DNA from: a virus
DNA: 22,309 nucleotides
IMG/VR virus record: IMGVR_UViG_3300035698_000176
Coordinates: 1 to 22,309 of that record
Strand: one strand, 5' to 3'
Shown here in pieces: positions 10,401-17,342 of the stretch; within the stretch, counting starts at the first letter, position 1; each line of letters opens with the position of its first letter. The notes beneath the pieces are model-generated. The model was not told where the DNA came from and made no database searches. It was given only the letters and a program-made list of their open reading frames with translations. Made by a program: the position numbers and the translations under genes.

Positions 10401-10727
10401 ATAGACAAATTGTCCTTCCTGTAGTGTTTTTAGCTGTCCTGCGCTTTTTAAAAAGTTGAATGCGGCAGATACAGCAAATATATTAGCGGCCAGAACCGCG
10501 TAGGCAGGTATAAGCTGTCCACTCATGCCGGTAGCCATTTTAGAGAAGTTTTTAGTAGAGTTAGAAGACCATTGGCCCACACCTTTCAGCCCCTTCGAAG
10601 CTCCACCGCTGGCATCTTTTACCTTATTCAGGCCCGCACCCGCAGCTTTCGAACTTGCGGTTGTTTTTTTCAACCCCCCATTCTTGTCTACGATGTGCGT
10701 CTCTATGGTTACTGTATTCTTTGCCAT
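7437..10727 (-). CDS. Tail tape measure protein
   Basis: At 1096 aa this is the second-longest frame in the window. It sits right after the frameshifted tail chaperones, the standard tape measure position. Hydrophobic segments lie near residues 71-94, 285-305 and 455-492, as expected for a protein delivered into the cell envelope. Residues ~690-860 are rich in charged heptad-like helices. The C-terminus has the usual family ending with FADGGIAKSS and GTEAIVPLPNGRSIPVEMSG. I see no transglycosylase or peptidase domain inside, so wall cutting is probably done by the K-like protein. With the usual ~0.15 nm per residue, the tail would be roughly 160 nm, which is an inference. The start ATG 10727 overlaps the chaperone stop as TAATG. 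Confidence 0.93.
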   Translation of the reverse strand: MAKNTVTIETHIVDKNGGLKKTTASSKAAGAGLNKVKDASGGASKGLKGVGQWSSNSTKNFSKMATGMSGQLIPAYAVLAANIFAVSAAFNFLKSAGQLKTLQEGQFVYAAATGIALRSLTNDIIAATDAQITYADASQAAAIGIASGLNPQQLKDLGKAAKDASLILGRDVTDSFNRLVRGVTKAEPELLDELGIILRLKDATEAYGIAIGKTADQLTPFERTQAVANDVLTQSEEKYGRILAIMSPTTNSFIKLGKAFDDLLNKVKGVANFFLGPIADALTQFPSAGIAIMALFSKGIISNILNTESWGAASVESAAYAENGYRNAQAALDSLTMSQTTNAARMKVNAASDKLQGLGGLPPTFTGKGFKMATTGLGADLTGRQIQGMQTAITRTTKMADPLKAEWKSALTEMGAASKAFAGGTTQSMQVMATKTQVSFAKIKVAFVGAMAKMKVALASFVSFGSKLLGWLGYVAIAWTVATTAITAIMKWWRGESKHTQSSIELTAEKMSELTEEYQHFYEVQKIVIEDGNGALKFYDSLAKRLNSVGVEAEGAILKAAAAEAANGGNQGWVKYFAGWFADPNSIVGPVTAREFQASIAKTFGNSLKGVELKEYYDDLIKASDLDGIFGVGKSKVFEQWSNALNELWATDRNDTALIEKRIEDMLKLKSAAVELGLEYGSLYKITRDNIQAVGQVMAAFMPETREQQAVTGLRAELEILEKAALDTAASINKSSVEQINTLEYQIDLLGRMNKLEADRLDNTAKLSLRAVVDGTGTTSGQQALLSLQREETSLAFDRLYAEERLEIIRLSEQSTSVKAQASDRLREELLIIEAQEVALQRKLDLMNQLEDAATQSLETSAIGSLADFIKGNESSLKEALRTIATSMLETVADVLAKNIVQMMMSKMNLTAAITSATKQAGIISSSFLAAGVKVASLISNAILGEWKGTFTRLEGQNTPFTHTDKGEGRARVGGVLNKIIKPGLSAIAGGFSIPGFADGGIAKSSPLGSATMLHGTEAIVPLPNGRSIPVEMSGGAQQNSVEVNITIDGNGGAQSNSNASSPDAESLGRQVALAVQKELQNQKRAGGILSPYGAS

Positions 10728-11149
10728 TATCCTTGTACTTTATGGGTGAAATTCTTACCACCACTTGAAGGCTTTTTCTTTCCCTTCTTGTTTTCCTCTT
10801 TTTCAGCTCTATACATTATGAGGTTGTTTTCGTACATCTTCATAAAGAATACTACTATTTGTTTATTATCTACTTGGTATATATCTAAGAATGTGTCTAG
10901 AGCAGACCAATTCTTACCTTGGTAGGTCCCGCTCATGCCGTCCCACTGTTCTGACAGAAAGCTGAGTATAAAAAATGCCACTTGTACTTCAGCTGGAAAA
11001 TCCGACGTAGTAAGCGGCATCTTTTGGGGGTCTGGTTCTTGCCCTAACTGCTCACAAAGAGTTAAGTAGCGCGTTACCGTATGTTTTTGGTCTACCTCTC
11101 GTATGTGTTGAACAAGTAACCTATCTATCTCTATTACTTGTTCTTCGTA
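10727..11149 (-). CDS. Tail assembly chaperone extension (lambda T-like), made by -1 frameshift
   Basis: This frame is open from the slippery site at 11149 to the TAA at 10727-10729 and adds about 140 residues to the chaperone, giving a fusion of about 279 aa. In lambda the corresponding GT fusion binds the tape measure protein. The frame has no good start of its own: the first ATG is at 11020, without a Shine-Dalgarno, and the coding character extends upstream of it to the slippery site (a segment including EEQVIEIDRLL). The extension ends in a lysine-rich tail, with KKGKKKPSSGG-like composition. The position directly before the tape measure gene, and the frameshift signal, support the call more than sequence similarity does. 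Confidence 0.85.
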   Translation of the reverse strand, partial: YEEQVIEIDRLLVQHIREVDQKHTVTRYLTLCEQLGQEPDPQKMPLTTSDFPAEVQVAFFILSFLSEQWDGMSGTYQGKNWSALDTFLDIYQVDNKQIVVFFMKMYENNLIMYRAEKEENKKGKKKPSSGGKNFTHKVQG

Positions 11150-11155
11150 AAATTT
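11110..11155 (-). promoter_or_regulatory. Programmed -1 frameshift site: AAATTTT plus 10-bp stimulatory hairpin
   Basis: The heptamer A AAT TTT (11155-11149) fits the X XXY YYZ rule in the reading frame of the G-like gene (codons N138, F139). After slipping back one base, reading continues with TAC in the T-like frame. Five bases further on, GAACAAGTAA (11143-11134) pairs perfectly with TTACTTGTTC (11119-11110) around a 14-base loop. The zero-frame stop TAA at 11136-11134 lies inside the stem. Confidence 0.88.
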
Positions 11156-11565
11156 TCCAGAGTACCTACTGCGTCAGAAATCCATGAGTCAAAGTCTGAA
11201 GAATTCTTCATAAGAGTCTGCGCGTTGTCTGAGGTATGAGGCATTTCATCGTCAGAGTCCAAGTCATTCAAATCTACCAAAAGAAGCTCTTCTAGGTAAG
11301 AATATTTAAAACCCGACCATGTTTTGATAATAGCATCTGTATATAAAGCTAGGAATTTGTCTTCGTCAAACACATCTTCAGGCTTGTGAGTTTTTTTATC
11401 CCACTTAGATGTTACGCATTTCTTGCGCAGCTTCATAAGCTCTGATCTAGCTAAGTAAGTTACAGTAACTTTTAGACCTTCGTATCCAGGCATTTCCAGT
11501 TCTACTTCTTTACTTGGTATCATTAAAGACTGTAAAGATACTGGTGTGTTCGGTGAATCTGTCAT
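11134..11565 (-). CDS. Tail assembly chaperone (lambda G-like)
   Basis: This 143-aa protein lies between the tail tube and tape measure genes, where the G chaperone is found. It carries a motif-like N-terminal region (LQSLMIPSKEVELEMPGYEG) and a helical middle. It ends with FTKNK just after a -1 slippery heptamer at codons 138-139. The upstream signal AAGGGA lies about 9 bases before ATG 11565. The short form would be the abundant product, and a minority of ribosomes would read on into the T-like extension. Function is assigned by position and by the frameshift architecture, which is conserved in long-tailed phages. Confidence 0.85.
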   Translation of the reverse strand: MTDSPNTPVSLQSLMIPSKEVELEMPGYEGLKVTVTYLARSELMKLRKKCVTSKWDKKTHKPEDVFDEDKFLALYTDAIIKTWSGFKYSYLEELLLVDLNDLDSDDEMPHTSDNAQTLMKNSSDFDSWISDAVGTLENFTKNK

Positions 11566-11590
11566 GTTTCTAAATCCCTTATTAAAAATT

Positions 11591-11623
11591 GAATAAAATA
11601 AAGGAGCATTTCTACTCCTTTAT
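11591..11623 (-). terminator. Hairpin terminator or attenuator before the tail chaperone gene
   Basis: On the minus strand ATAAAGGAG (11623-11615) pairs with CTCCTTTAT (11606-11598), a 9-bp stem with an 8-base loop, followed by TTTATTC. This is a moderate rho-independent terminator. It lies between the tail tube gene and the chaperones and only ~10 bases after the predicted start site of the promoter at 11640-11668. Confidence 0.6.
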
Positions 11624-11639
11624 CTGATTTTGTACATAT

Positions 11640-11668
11640 AGTATAAGTTAAAAGACCTTAAAAGTCAA
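11640..11668 (-). promoter_or_regulatory. Sigma70-type promoter, TTGACT-N17-TATACT
   Basis: The -35 TTGACT lies at 11668-11663 and the -10 TATACT at 11645-11640, with a 17-bp spacer. A start site is expected near 11633. It sits in the gap just after the tail tube stop codon. Confidence 0.6.
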
Positions 11669-11676
11669 GAAGTATT

Positions 11677-12798
11677 TTACGATCCTACATATGTAATTAC
11701 TAGCTCGTCCGTAGCATCTATAGCTGTTCCTAAAGCACTAAAGTTGACTTCTAGAGCCACAACATCATCCAATGAGTGGGTAGGTATTTCAAGGTGAGCC
11801 TGCGCCATATTAAGCTCTATTCTAGGAACGGCTGTAGGGCCTCCTACTTTGAAATTTAGGCCAAATTGGTTTGTAATTGTTGTAGTACTCTCAATAAGGT
11901 CTTCAAATAAGTCAATACTGTGATCTGTTTCAGAAGTATCTGCATTTAAGTAACACGTAAAGCTTCCCATAATTGTACGAGATCCTGTAACATGACCTAA
12001 AGGCTGGTTTACAATACCAAGAGTTTCCGGAGTTAAGAACGTCATGTTATTACTTACAGTAACGTTTCCGCCTGTTAAAGTAATATCATATGTAGACTCA
12101 AAATTACCTGAACCAGTCCCTGTTATAACTAAAGTAGTTAAGCGATTTCTAATAAAGTTATTTGTAGCTGTTGTTGCCTCATATAAAGTAGCTGTAGGCG
12201 GCGTAGTCTCATCAGATATAAGCGAACCAAAGCCACTCCATGCTATCGTGGCAATTCCGTCAATATCGAACTCTATCGAAGCTTCATTTACTACAGCTTC
12301 TGATATACTGTAAGAGGCTTCGTTCTCCCCTGCAGTGGCTCCCAGAACAAACCAAATCTTACAAGTACCTAGAGTTGTTTTGTTAGAGTCATCAAAGTCA
12401 ATAACCATGTTGCTTAGAGTAGGTGTAACGCCAGGATATGTGTTACCCGCAGCAGAGATATCACTACGTACTCCTGTACCGACCATTAAAGCCCAAAGAG
12501 CTTCTTCTACTGCGTGATGGCTTAATACATCATCTGATGCCCCATCGCCTGTGCCTGTAGAAACAAAGGGTCTAATGTATGTGCTCATAGACCATTCGGC
12601 CGGCGCGTAGGAATCATTGAATTTCTTCATCCCACGGCGGCTTGTACCGTTTATATCCGACATCTCGTTTAGTGAGATTTCAGTACTGTTGGTAGCCTGC
12701 GAAAAAGAAAAACCATCTAAAATTGGTATTTCCCAAATGTTATCTCCTATCTCTATGTAGGCTTTAGTATCTCTACTAAAATATAAAACGTCTGCCAT
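11677..12798 (-). CDS. Major tail tube protein
   Basis: This 373-aa protein lies after the tail terminator gene and before the chaperones, the standard place for the tail tube subunit. Its N-terminus (YFSRDTKAYIEIGDNIWEI) and beta-rich, threonine/serine-rich composition fit a tail tube protein. It is longer than the lambda tube protein (246 aa), so an added surface domain is likely, probably in the second half. I do not recognise a specific immunoglobulin-like fold. The start is ATG 12798 with an AGGAG six bases upstream, a strong ribosome-binding site that fits an abundant protein. The gap after its stop holds a promoter and terminator. Confidence 0.85.
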   Translation of the reverse strand: MADVLYFSRDTKAYIEIGDNIWEIPILDGFSFSQATNSTEISLNEMSDINGTSRRGMKKFNDSYAPAEWSMSTYIRPFVSTGTGDGASDDVLSHHAVEEALWALMVGTGVRSDISAAGNTYPGVTPTLSNMVIDFDDSNKTTLGTCKIWFVLGATAGENEASYSISEAVVNEASIEFDIDGIATIAWSGFGSLISDETTPPTATLYEATTATNNFIRNRLTTLVITGTGSGNFESTYDITLTGGNVTVSNNMTFLTPETLGIVNQPLGHVTGSRTIMGSFTCYLNADTSETDHSIDLFEDLIESTTTITNQFGLNFKVGGPTAVPRIELNMAQAHLEIPTHSLDDVVALEVNFSALGTAIDATDELVITYVGS

Positions 12799-12861
12799 AA
12801 TGTTCTCCTATGGTATTCTTGAAAAGACTTGGACGTGAACTTTTGTTCTTGCCAGTATTTT

Positions 12862-13317
12862 CTAATAACGAACCTCTACCAGCATTTCTGCTACTCCAAT
12901 AGGGTCCAATACTCCTTCATCAGTATCTATACTGATAATAGTAATTTGTTGTGCAAACTCAGTCAGACCTAGTTTATCTGTATAGCTAAGCCTAGAGTTC
13001 TCTTCTAGTACCGTTTCTACATCTTCTATCAGGCTATCTAATGCATCCACAGAATCCTCTTCGTTTACGTATATTCGAACAGTTACAGATAAAAACCTAT
13101 TTTTAACTCCGCCTCCCAAGTATTCTCGGGTTTCTGAGCCTGCGTTAATATGTATGGCAGGAAACTCTTCTATCTCATCCCAAAATTTTAGGGTGGGGTG
13201 TACATTTGTACCCATATCTGTCATAAAACTGCCCGATCCGTCTATTTTATTTAGTTCTGAAACGAGGGCACTTACTATGCTTTGTCTTTTGCTGGAGTAC
13301 TTTCTTTCGTCCACCAT
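12862..13317 (-). CDS. Tail terminator / tail completion protein
   Basis: This 151-aa protein has the size and pattern of tail terminator proteins, which cap the tube and join it to the head. It has an N-terminal helix (KRQSIVSALVSELNKI), a segment with FWDEIEEFPAIHINAGSET, and an arginine-bearing strand with VRIYVNEEDSVDALDSLIED. The start ATG 13317 overlaps the previous stop by one base. It lies directly upstream of the tail tube gene. The family assignment is moderate because it rests on fold-like pattern and position. Confidence 0.75.
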   Translation of the reverse strand: MVDERKYSSKRQSIVSALVSELNKIDGSGSFMTDMGTNVHPTLKFWDEIEEFPAIHINAGSETREYLGGGVKNRFLSVTVRIYVNEEDSVDALDSLIEDVETVLEENSRLSYTDKLGLTEFAQQITIISIDTDEGVLDPIGVAEMLVEVRY

Positions 13318-14690
13318 TATGATCTCCTAGTGTGGAATTTGTTAAAGGCGACTGTGGTCGCTACTTCTCTTATAGACATATCTATTAAAGGCCTAGGATC
13401 TCTCTGTGTAGAGCCCCGTGCCCAGCCTACCTCAAAAGTTTGATAAGGATACAGCATATAGGTATAATCCACAATAGGAAAGCCTCTTGTAGGTGTAATT
13501 ATATTTGTAACCTCTACACTGTCTGAGAACCTAGAGCTTACATTGTTAAGACGGGGGCTGCCCATGTTGCCTCTTACTGCCTGATGTAAGCCTTTATTTA
13601 AAGCTACAATCAGTGCTAGAGGGGAGGCCGATACGCCTTTAGCCGTGCCTTTGGCTTTTTTTATGGCGGTAGGGGCAGCTCTCTTAATAAACTGGCCTTT
13701 TGCATTTCTAGGTTGAGCAGCTCTCTTAATAAACTGGCCTTTTGCATTTCTAGGTTGAGCAGCTCGGGATTTTCCTGAGCTGCTCTTAGATATATTCTTC
13801 TTGCGGCGAGTCACCTTCTTGCCTTTAGAAGGTTTTCCTGCTATGGCATCTACTAGTACCTTTTCTATTTTCTCTGTTAGACTACTAGAGCCGTGCGCGT
13901 TAACTATTTGGGGGGCTAAGTACTTTATATATTCCCTAAATACTTTTACCAAGGCTTTCTCTGCTGCGGAGTCAACACCTACATTTTCTTTTCCGTGTTG
14001 AAAATCTATTATCGAAAAGTATTGTACTTTTAAAGCGCCTTTAGTAGTAACTATTTGACTATAGTCTGTAGTTAAAGACCTTAGCTCATTAGCTTGCTCC
14101 AGGCTTATACTACCTTTCATCATATAAGCATCTAGGTTTTCTAGTAGGAGCTTTTGACTGGCTTGATTGCCAAAAGAACTACCCATTTTATTCATGCTCT
14201 TAGCTATACCAATCTGAGATACTGCAGTTCCCCGAACTCCGTGACCTCTGTGTATGTCACTTTGAACACCTGAAGCCTGCTCTCTTGTTACTTCTCCAGA
14301 TCGTGCTAAGGCGTTAAATATTTCTGTTTTTACTAAAGCTATCGAGCTTGCAAAAGATTGTACTATAAATATGTTTTCTCCTAGTCTTCCTTCTGGAAGT
14401 ACCTCGGGTAATCTTCGTACTATAGCATTAAATCTGTTTTTATCTCCCTTTTGAAACCTTAGTTGCAAGGATAAAGCTTTTTTTCTTCCAGCGGATAAAG
14501 CTTTCTGTTCTGCAGCACTACTAATATCTATACCAAGGCTAGAACTAATAATTTCCTTTAAGACTTTAATGTCCCTAAGTATTAAAAGCTGGCCTGTTTG
14601 GCCTTGCACTAGTTTTCTAGTACGATCTCTAGCTGCTTTTTCTAAAACCCGAAATAGAGGTTCAGTTATTTTTGTATCTATTTCACTCAT
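13317..14690 (-). CDS. Large basic head-tail region protein of unknown function
   Basis: I do not recognise this 457-aa protein. It lies between the head-tail connector and the tail terminator, where lambda- and HK97-like phages carry head closure and neck proteins of 100-200 aa, so its length is unusual. Residues 1-290 are mostly helical and charged. A lysine/arginine-rich linker follows (~292-350), containing two exact copies of the 14-residue unit AAQPRNAKGQFIKR. The last ~90 residues form a conserved-looking domain (GFPIVDYTYMLYPYQTFEVGW). The C-terminal part could be the neck protein, with the N-terminal part an added module. Its stop and start abut the neighbouring genes, so it is part of the same operon. 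Confidence 0.7.
   Translation of the reverse strand: MSEIDTKITEPLFRVLEKAARDRTRKLVQGQTGQLLILRDIKVLKEIISSSLGIDISSAAEQKALSAGRKKALSLQLRFQKGDKNRFNAIVRRLPEVLPEGRLGENIFIVQSFASSIALVKTEIFNALARSGEVTREQASGVQSDIHRGHGVRGTAVSQIGIAKSMNKMGSSFGNQASQKLLLENLDAYMMKGSISLEQANELRSLTTDYSQIVTTKGALKVQYFSIIDFQHGKENVGVDSAAEKALVKVFREYIKYLAPQIVNAHGSSSLTEKIEKVLVDAIAGKPSKGKKVTRRKKNISKSSSGKSRAAQPRNAKGQFIKRAAQPRNAKGQFIKRAAPTAIKKAKGTAKGVSASPLALIVALNKGLHQAVRGNMGSPRLNNVSSRFSDSVEVTNIITPTRGFPIVDYTYMLYPYQTFEVGWARGSTQRDPRPLIDMSIREVATTVAFNKFHTRRS
13675..13765 (-). repeat. Exact 42-bp tandem duplication in the basic linker
   Basis: The unit at 13675-13716 is repeated exactly at 13717-13758, with a partial third start at 13759-13765. 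The period of 42 bp keeps the frame and gives two copies of AAQPRNAKGQFIKR. Base-perfect identity implies a recent duplication. Confidence 0.9.
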
Positions 14691-15284
14691 CTATCTACGG
14701 TCTCTATATAAGTCTAACACTCTTTTAATATGGTCGGGGAAGGTAGCTTGGTTAACCTGGCTGGAAGTACCACTGTTGCTTATAGTGCTGCCCTGTAGCG
14801 TTTTCTGTTTCTTATGTTCATCTTTGTAGTAATAAGTGATAAGATCATATATAGCTAGTTTCAGGTCTTCAGGAGTTTCCGCATATCCAGCCTTGTATAC
14901 TATCTTAACAGACCCAGGTCCTCTAGACCAGTTTAAGTAGCCCGTGGATTTATTAGTCCTAAGAACACTATCAGTATTTAAGTCAACGTAATACTCGAAA
15001 GCTGCCGCAGTTCTAAGAACATAAGCCTCCGAGTAGGAACTTCTTTCTTCTATAGAAGTTATGGAAATTACAGGAAACTCGGACAAAGCGAGAGAGTCTG
15101 TATCCTCGTCGACACTAAAGTACTGTGTTTTGTCTGTGTCGTGGTTATCTATAAATGTTCTGTTGCAATAAGTCTTTACTAATTGACTCACTGACTTCAC
15201 CAATACGTCTAGACGAGCATCATCCTTGACATTTGTCATGCCTTGAGATTCTTTATATTCTTCTAGTGTTATTAAGTCAGTCAT
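14691..15284 (-). CDS. Head-tail connector / adaptor protein (gp6-like)
   Basis: This 197-aa protein follows the capsid gene, the usual place for the adaptor that binds the portal ring. It has the typical N-terminal helical start (LITLEEYKESQGM followed by DDARLDVLVKSVSQLVKTYCNR). A beta insertion with SEFPVISITSIE follows, then a proline/glycine-marked segment (AGYAETPEDLKLAIYDLITYYYK). This pattern is shared by the gp6-like connector families. A hairpin terminator precedes it, so its expression may be lower than that of the capsid gene. Start ATG 15284 has no clear Shine-Dalgarno. Confidence 0.8.
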   Translation of the reverse strand: MTDLITLEEYKESQGMTNVKDDARLDVLVKSVSQLVKTYCNRTFIDNHDTDKTQYFSVDEDTDSLALSEFPVISITSIEERSSYSEAYVLRTAAAFEYYVDLNTDSVLRTNKSTGYLNWSRGPGSVKIVYKAGYAETPEDLKLAIYDLITYYYKDEHKKQKTLQGSTISNSGTSSQVNQATFPDHIKRVLDLYRDRR

Positions 15285-15300
15285 ATTTAAGCCAATTAGT

Positions 15301-15326
15301 AAAAACTTGGGGGAGCGAACCCCCCC
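15301..15326 (-). terminator. GC-rich UUCG-loop terminator after the capsid gene
   Basis: On the minus strand seven G (15326-15320) pair with CTCCCCC (15315-15309), with one G-U pair, around a TTCG loop. The stem is followed by AAG and five T (15305-15301). It lies about 28 bases after the capsid stop and would reduce transcription into the tail genes. Confidence 0.8.
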
Positions 15327-15354
15327 TTGTTTGATATAAACTTATCCGTTAGGA

Positions 15355-17337
15355 TTAAGTAGCAAAGTCAATCTTTACAACGCCGTCATGTCCAGTAACA
15401 CCAGCAGTTAGTTCTTCAAAACCTAATGCCTGGCTACCAACAACAACTTTACGCTGTGCCATTACTTCGTAGTCTTGCTCGATCTTAATACCGCGTAGAC
15501 GAGGTATTACGTAGTTACGGATGTTTACAGCGAAGGCTGCTGGAGTTCCGTTGGCTTCGGCAGGGAAGGAGTCAGAAACAACTACCTGAGAACCGTATAC
15601 GGCACCAACTGTACCATTAACCTTCATGGCGATATCACTACCAACTTCGTTAATATCTTGGAAACCGGCATCGTCTAGTAGGTCATAGTAACCGTTCTGG
15701 CTTACGATGTAGGCGATATCACGAGGATTCATACCATATTTACCCATTACTTGACGAGCGTCTAGAAGACTGCCTGCTGTTAATAGCGCGCTGTTGCTTA
15801 AAGTTAGCTGGCTGTTTACGATAGAAGCATATCCGTCTAGGCCTGTAATTGAACCAGCACCGTTGATGATCATGCTATCAACTGCGCGTGCGTGTGCGCG
15901 GGCTACAGCGTCTACTAACATAGGTAGAAGCGCGATTAGAACCTGTTCGTCAGTATCGTTATCAATATACGTGCTAGAGATTAGACGGTACGCGTTCAGG
16001 ATTACTTGCTGTACGTCGAATGCATTGTCACTGGCACCAAGCTCTTCCAGGTTACCGGCAGTAGCACCACCAGTTTGGAATGTAGCAGGGTTAGAGTCTG
16101 GTTGCATAGGTAGAACTGTCGCACCGGCAATCACTGGGATTTCACGGAATAGGCCAGCTACTCGTAGTTCCTGCATGATTTGCTTTTCGATAGTACGTGC
16201 AACTGTCTGGTCAATATCAGCAGCAGATGTTGCGTAATCTACACCGGCTTTCTGCAAAATACCTTTAGCAAAGTCTGTATCAAATGACTTACCTGTGATA
16301 ACACCAAGTAAATGTGCTTCTAGGAAATCTTGTCCGAACTTAGTAACATCGCCAGCCTTACCACGATCTTGAAAGTTCATTTTAGATTCACGCATAGCTA
16401 TAATTTCAGCTGATTTCGCGTCTAAGTCTGCTTGGAATGCTTTAATAGTTTCTTCAACTGTTGCATCCTTAGCGGCTAGCTTAGCTTCGAAGTCTTTAAT
16501 TAAGTCTTCAGAGCCCATTCTTACGGCAACAGAAACTGCATCAGCAGTAGCTTTTTCGTTGGCGACAATTTTAGCGGCATCATCTGCTAAGGTCTTTGCA
16601 GCAGCTTCTTCTTCAACTTTCTTAGCCGCTGTTTTCATTGCAATAGCTACAGCAGTTTCTTCTGCTATTTGCTTTGCGTACGCTTTTAATTCTTCGGGTG
16701 TCATATCTATCTCCTGTGGAGAAACAGTAATTGTTTCTCCTTCCGGTGCATCACTAGCTACCTTAGAAGCATTAGCTTCTTCTTGAGCCAGGGATTGACC
16801 GGCTAGGTTTGCACTATGTTTAAAGGTTTGTTTATAGTCTTCGTATTCCTTCTCGGAATTAAACGACTTTGCTAAAGAAAACATGGCTGCTTGATTACAA
16901 GGAATCGATACTACGGATACCTCATACAATTCAGCTTCTTTAATTAGCAGTCCATTAGTTTCTTCTATATAGTCAGCATCCTTAATTCTAAAACCTACGG
17001 AGAAAGCTCCAAGGATACCTTCTTTAATTAGGTCACAGATACCACCGGCAGCTGATTTACTAATTCTTACTTCTAACTCTAATCCGTCAGAGCTAGTTAT
17101 TACTTCTGTGGCCTTACCTATCGGTCTGTCATAGTCGTGATTAAATAGGATAATAGGATTAGCCTTGAAGTTAGCTAAACCTCCTTTGTCCCAGGCTCCT
17201 GTCTGTATAACGTCTCCAGCTCGGTCAAAATCAGGTGTGCTAGCATACCCTCTTATCACTACACTACCGTCGTCAGCAGCCTTTATTTTATCAAAGCTAG
17301 AGATCAGACTAAAAACTTTTTTTGTATACGCTGCCAT
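15355..17337 (-). CDS. Fused prohead protease, scaffold and major capsid protein (HK97 type)
   Basis: One 660-codon gene holds three functions usually split. Residues ~1-160 are a prohead protease of the HK97/U35 type with H67 in ILFNHDYDRPIG, S113 in GAFSVGF and E139 in AELYEVSVVSIP. Residues ~212-320 are a lysine/glutamate/alanine-rich coiled coil that looks like the scaffold (delta) domain. Residues ~325-660 are the HK97-fold capsid protein, with GIKIEQDYE and a C-terminal region of the expected type. The protease should cut the scaffold away after assembly. The start is ATG 17337 with only a weak Shine-Dalgarno. A much stronger signal lies at the internal ATG 16704 (M212). Arginine codons change sharply there (AGA/CGA before, CGT/CGC after). 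The protein may thus be made in two forms. Confidence 0.93.
   Translation of the reverse strand: MAAYTKKVFSLISSFDKIKAADDGSVVIRGYASTPDFDRAGDVIQTGAWDKGGLANFKANPIILFNHDYDRPIGKATEVITSSDGLELEVRISKSAAGGICDLIKEGILGAFSVGFRIKDADYIEETNGLLIKEAELYEVSVVSIPCNQAAMFSLAKSFNSEKEYEDYKQTFKHSANLAGQSLAQEEANASKVASDAPEGETITVSPQEIDMTPEELKAYAKQIAEETAVAIAMKTAAKKVEEEAAAKTLADDAAKIVANEKATADAVSVAVRMGSEDLIKDFEAKLAAKDATVEETIKAFQADLDAKSAEIIAMRESKMNFQDRGKAGDVTKFGQDFLEAHLLGVITGKSFDTDFAKGILQKAGVDYATSAADIDQTVARTIEKQIMQELRVAGLFREIPVIAGATVLPMQPDSNPATFQTGGATAGNLEELGASDNAFDVQQVILNAYRLISSTYIDNDTDEQVLIALLPMLVDAVARAHARAVDSMIINGAGSITGLDGYASIVNSQLTLSNSALLTAGSLLDARQVMGKYGMNPRDIAYIVSQNGYYDLLDDAGFQDINEVGSDIAMKVNGTVGAVYGSQVVVSDSFPAEANGTPAAFAVNIRNYVIPRLRGIKIEQDYEVMAQRKVVVGSQALGFEELTAGVTGHDGVVKIDFAT
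16702..16715 (-). promoter_or_regulatory. Internal ribosome-binding site and start for a scaffold-capsid product
   Basis: AGGAG at 16715-16711 lies six bases before an in-frame ATG (16704-16702, M212). It would start a 449-aa scaffold plus capsid protein without the protease domain. The spacing is ideal and the site lies just at the protease-scaffold boundary. Confidence 0.65.
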
Positions 17338-17342
17338 TAGTT

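Noticed and set aside
10525-10925. Plus-strand open frames over the start of the tape measure gene
   Set aside because: They are antisense to two well-supported genes, one of them rich in phenylalanine as expected from reversed lysine codons; no start signal.
10727-11020. A separate gene starting at ATG 11020
   Set aside because: No Shine-Dalgarno, and the same frame is open back to a slippery site with a hairpin; a frameshift extension explains it better.
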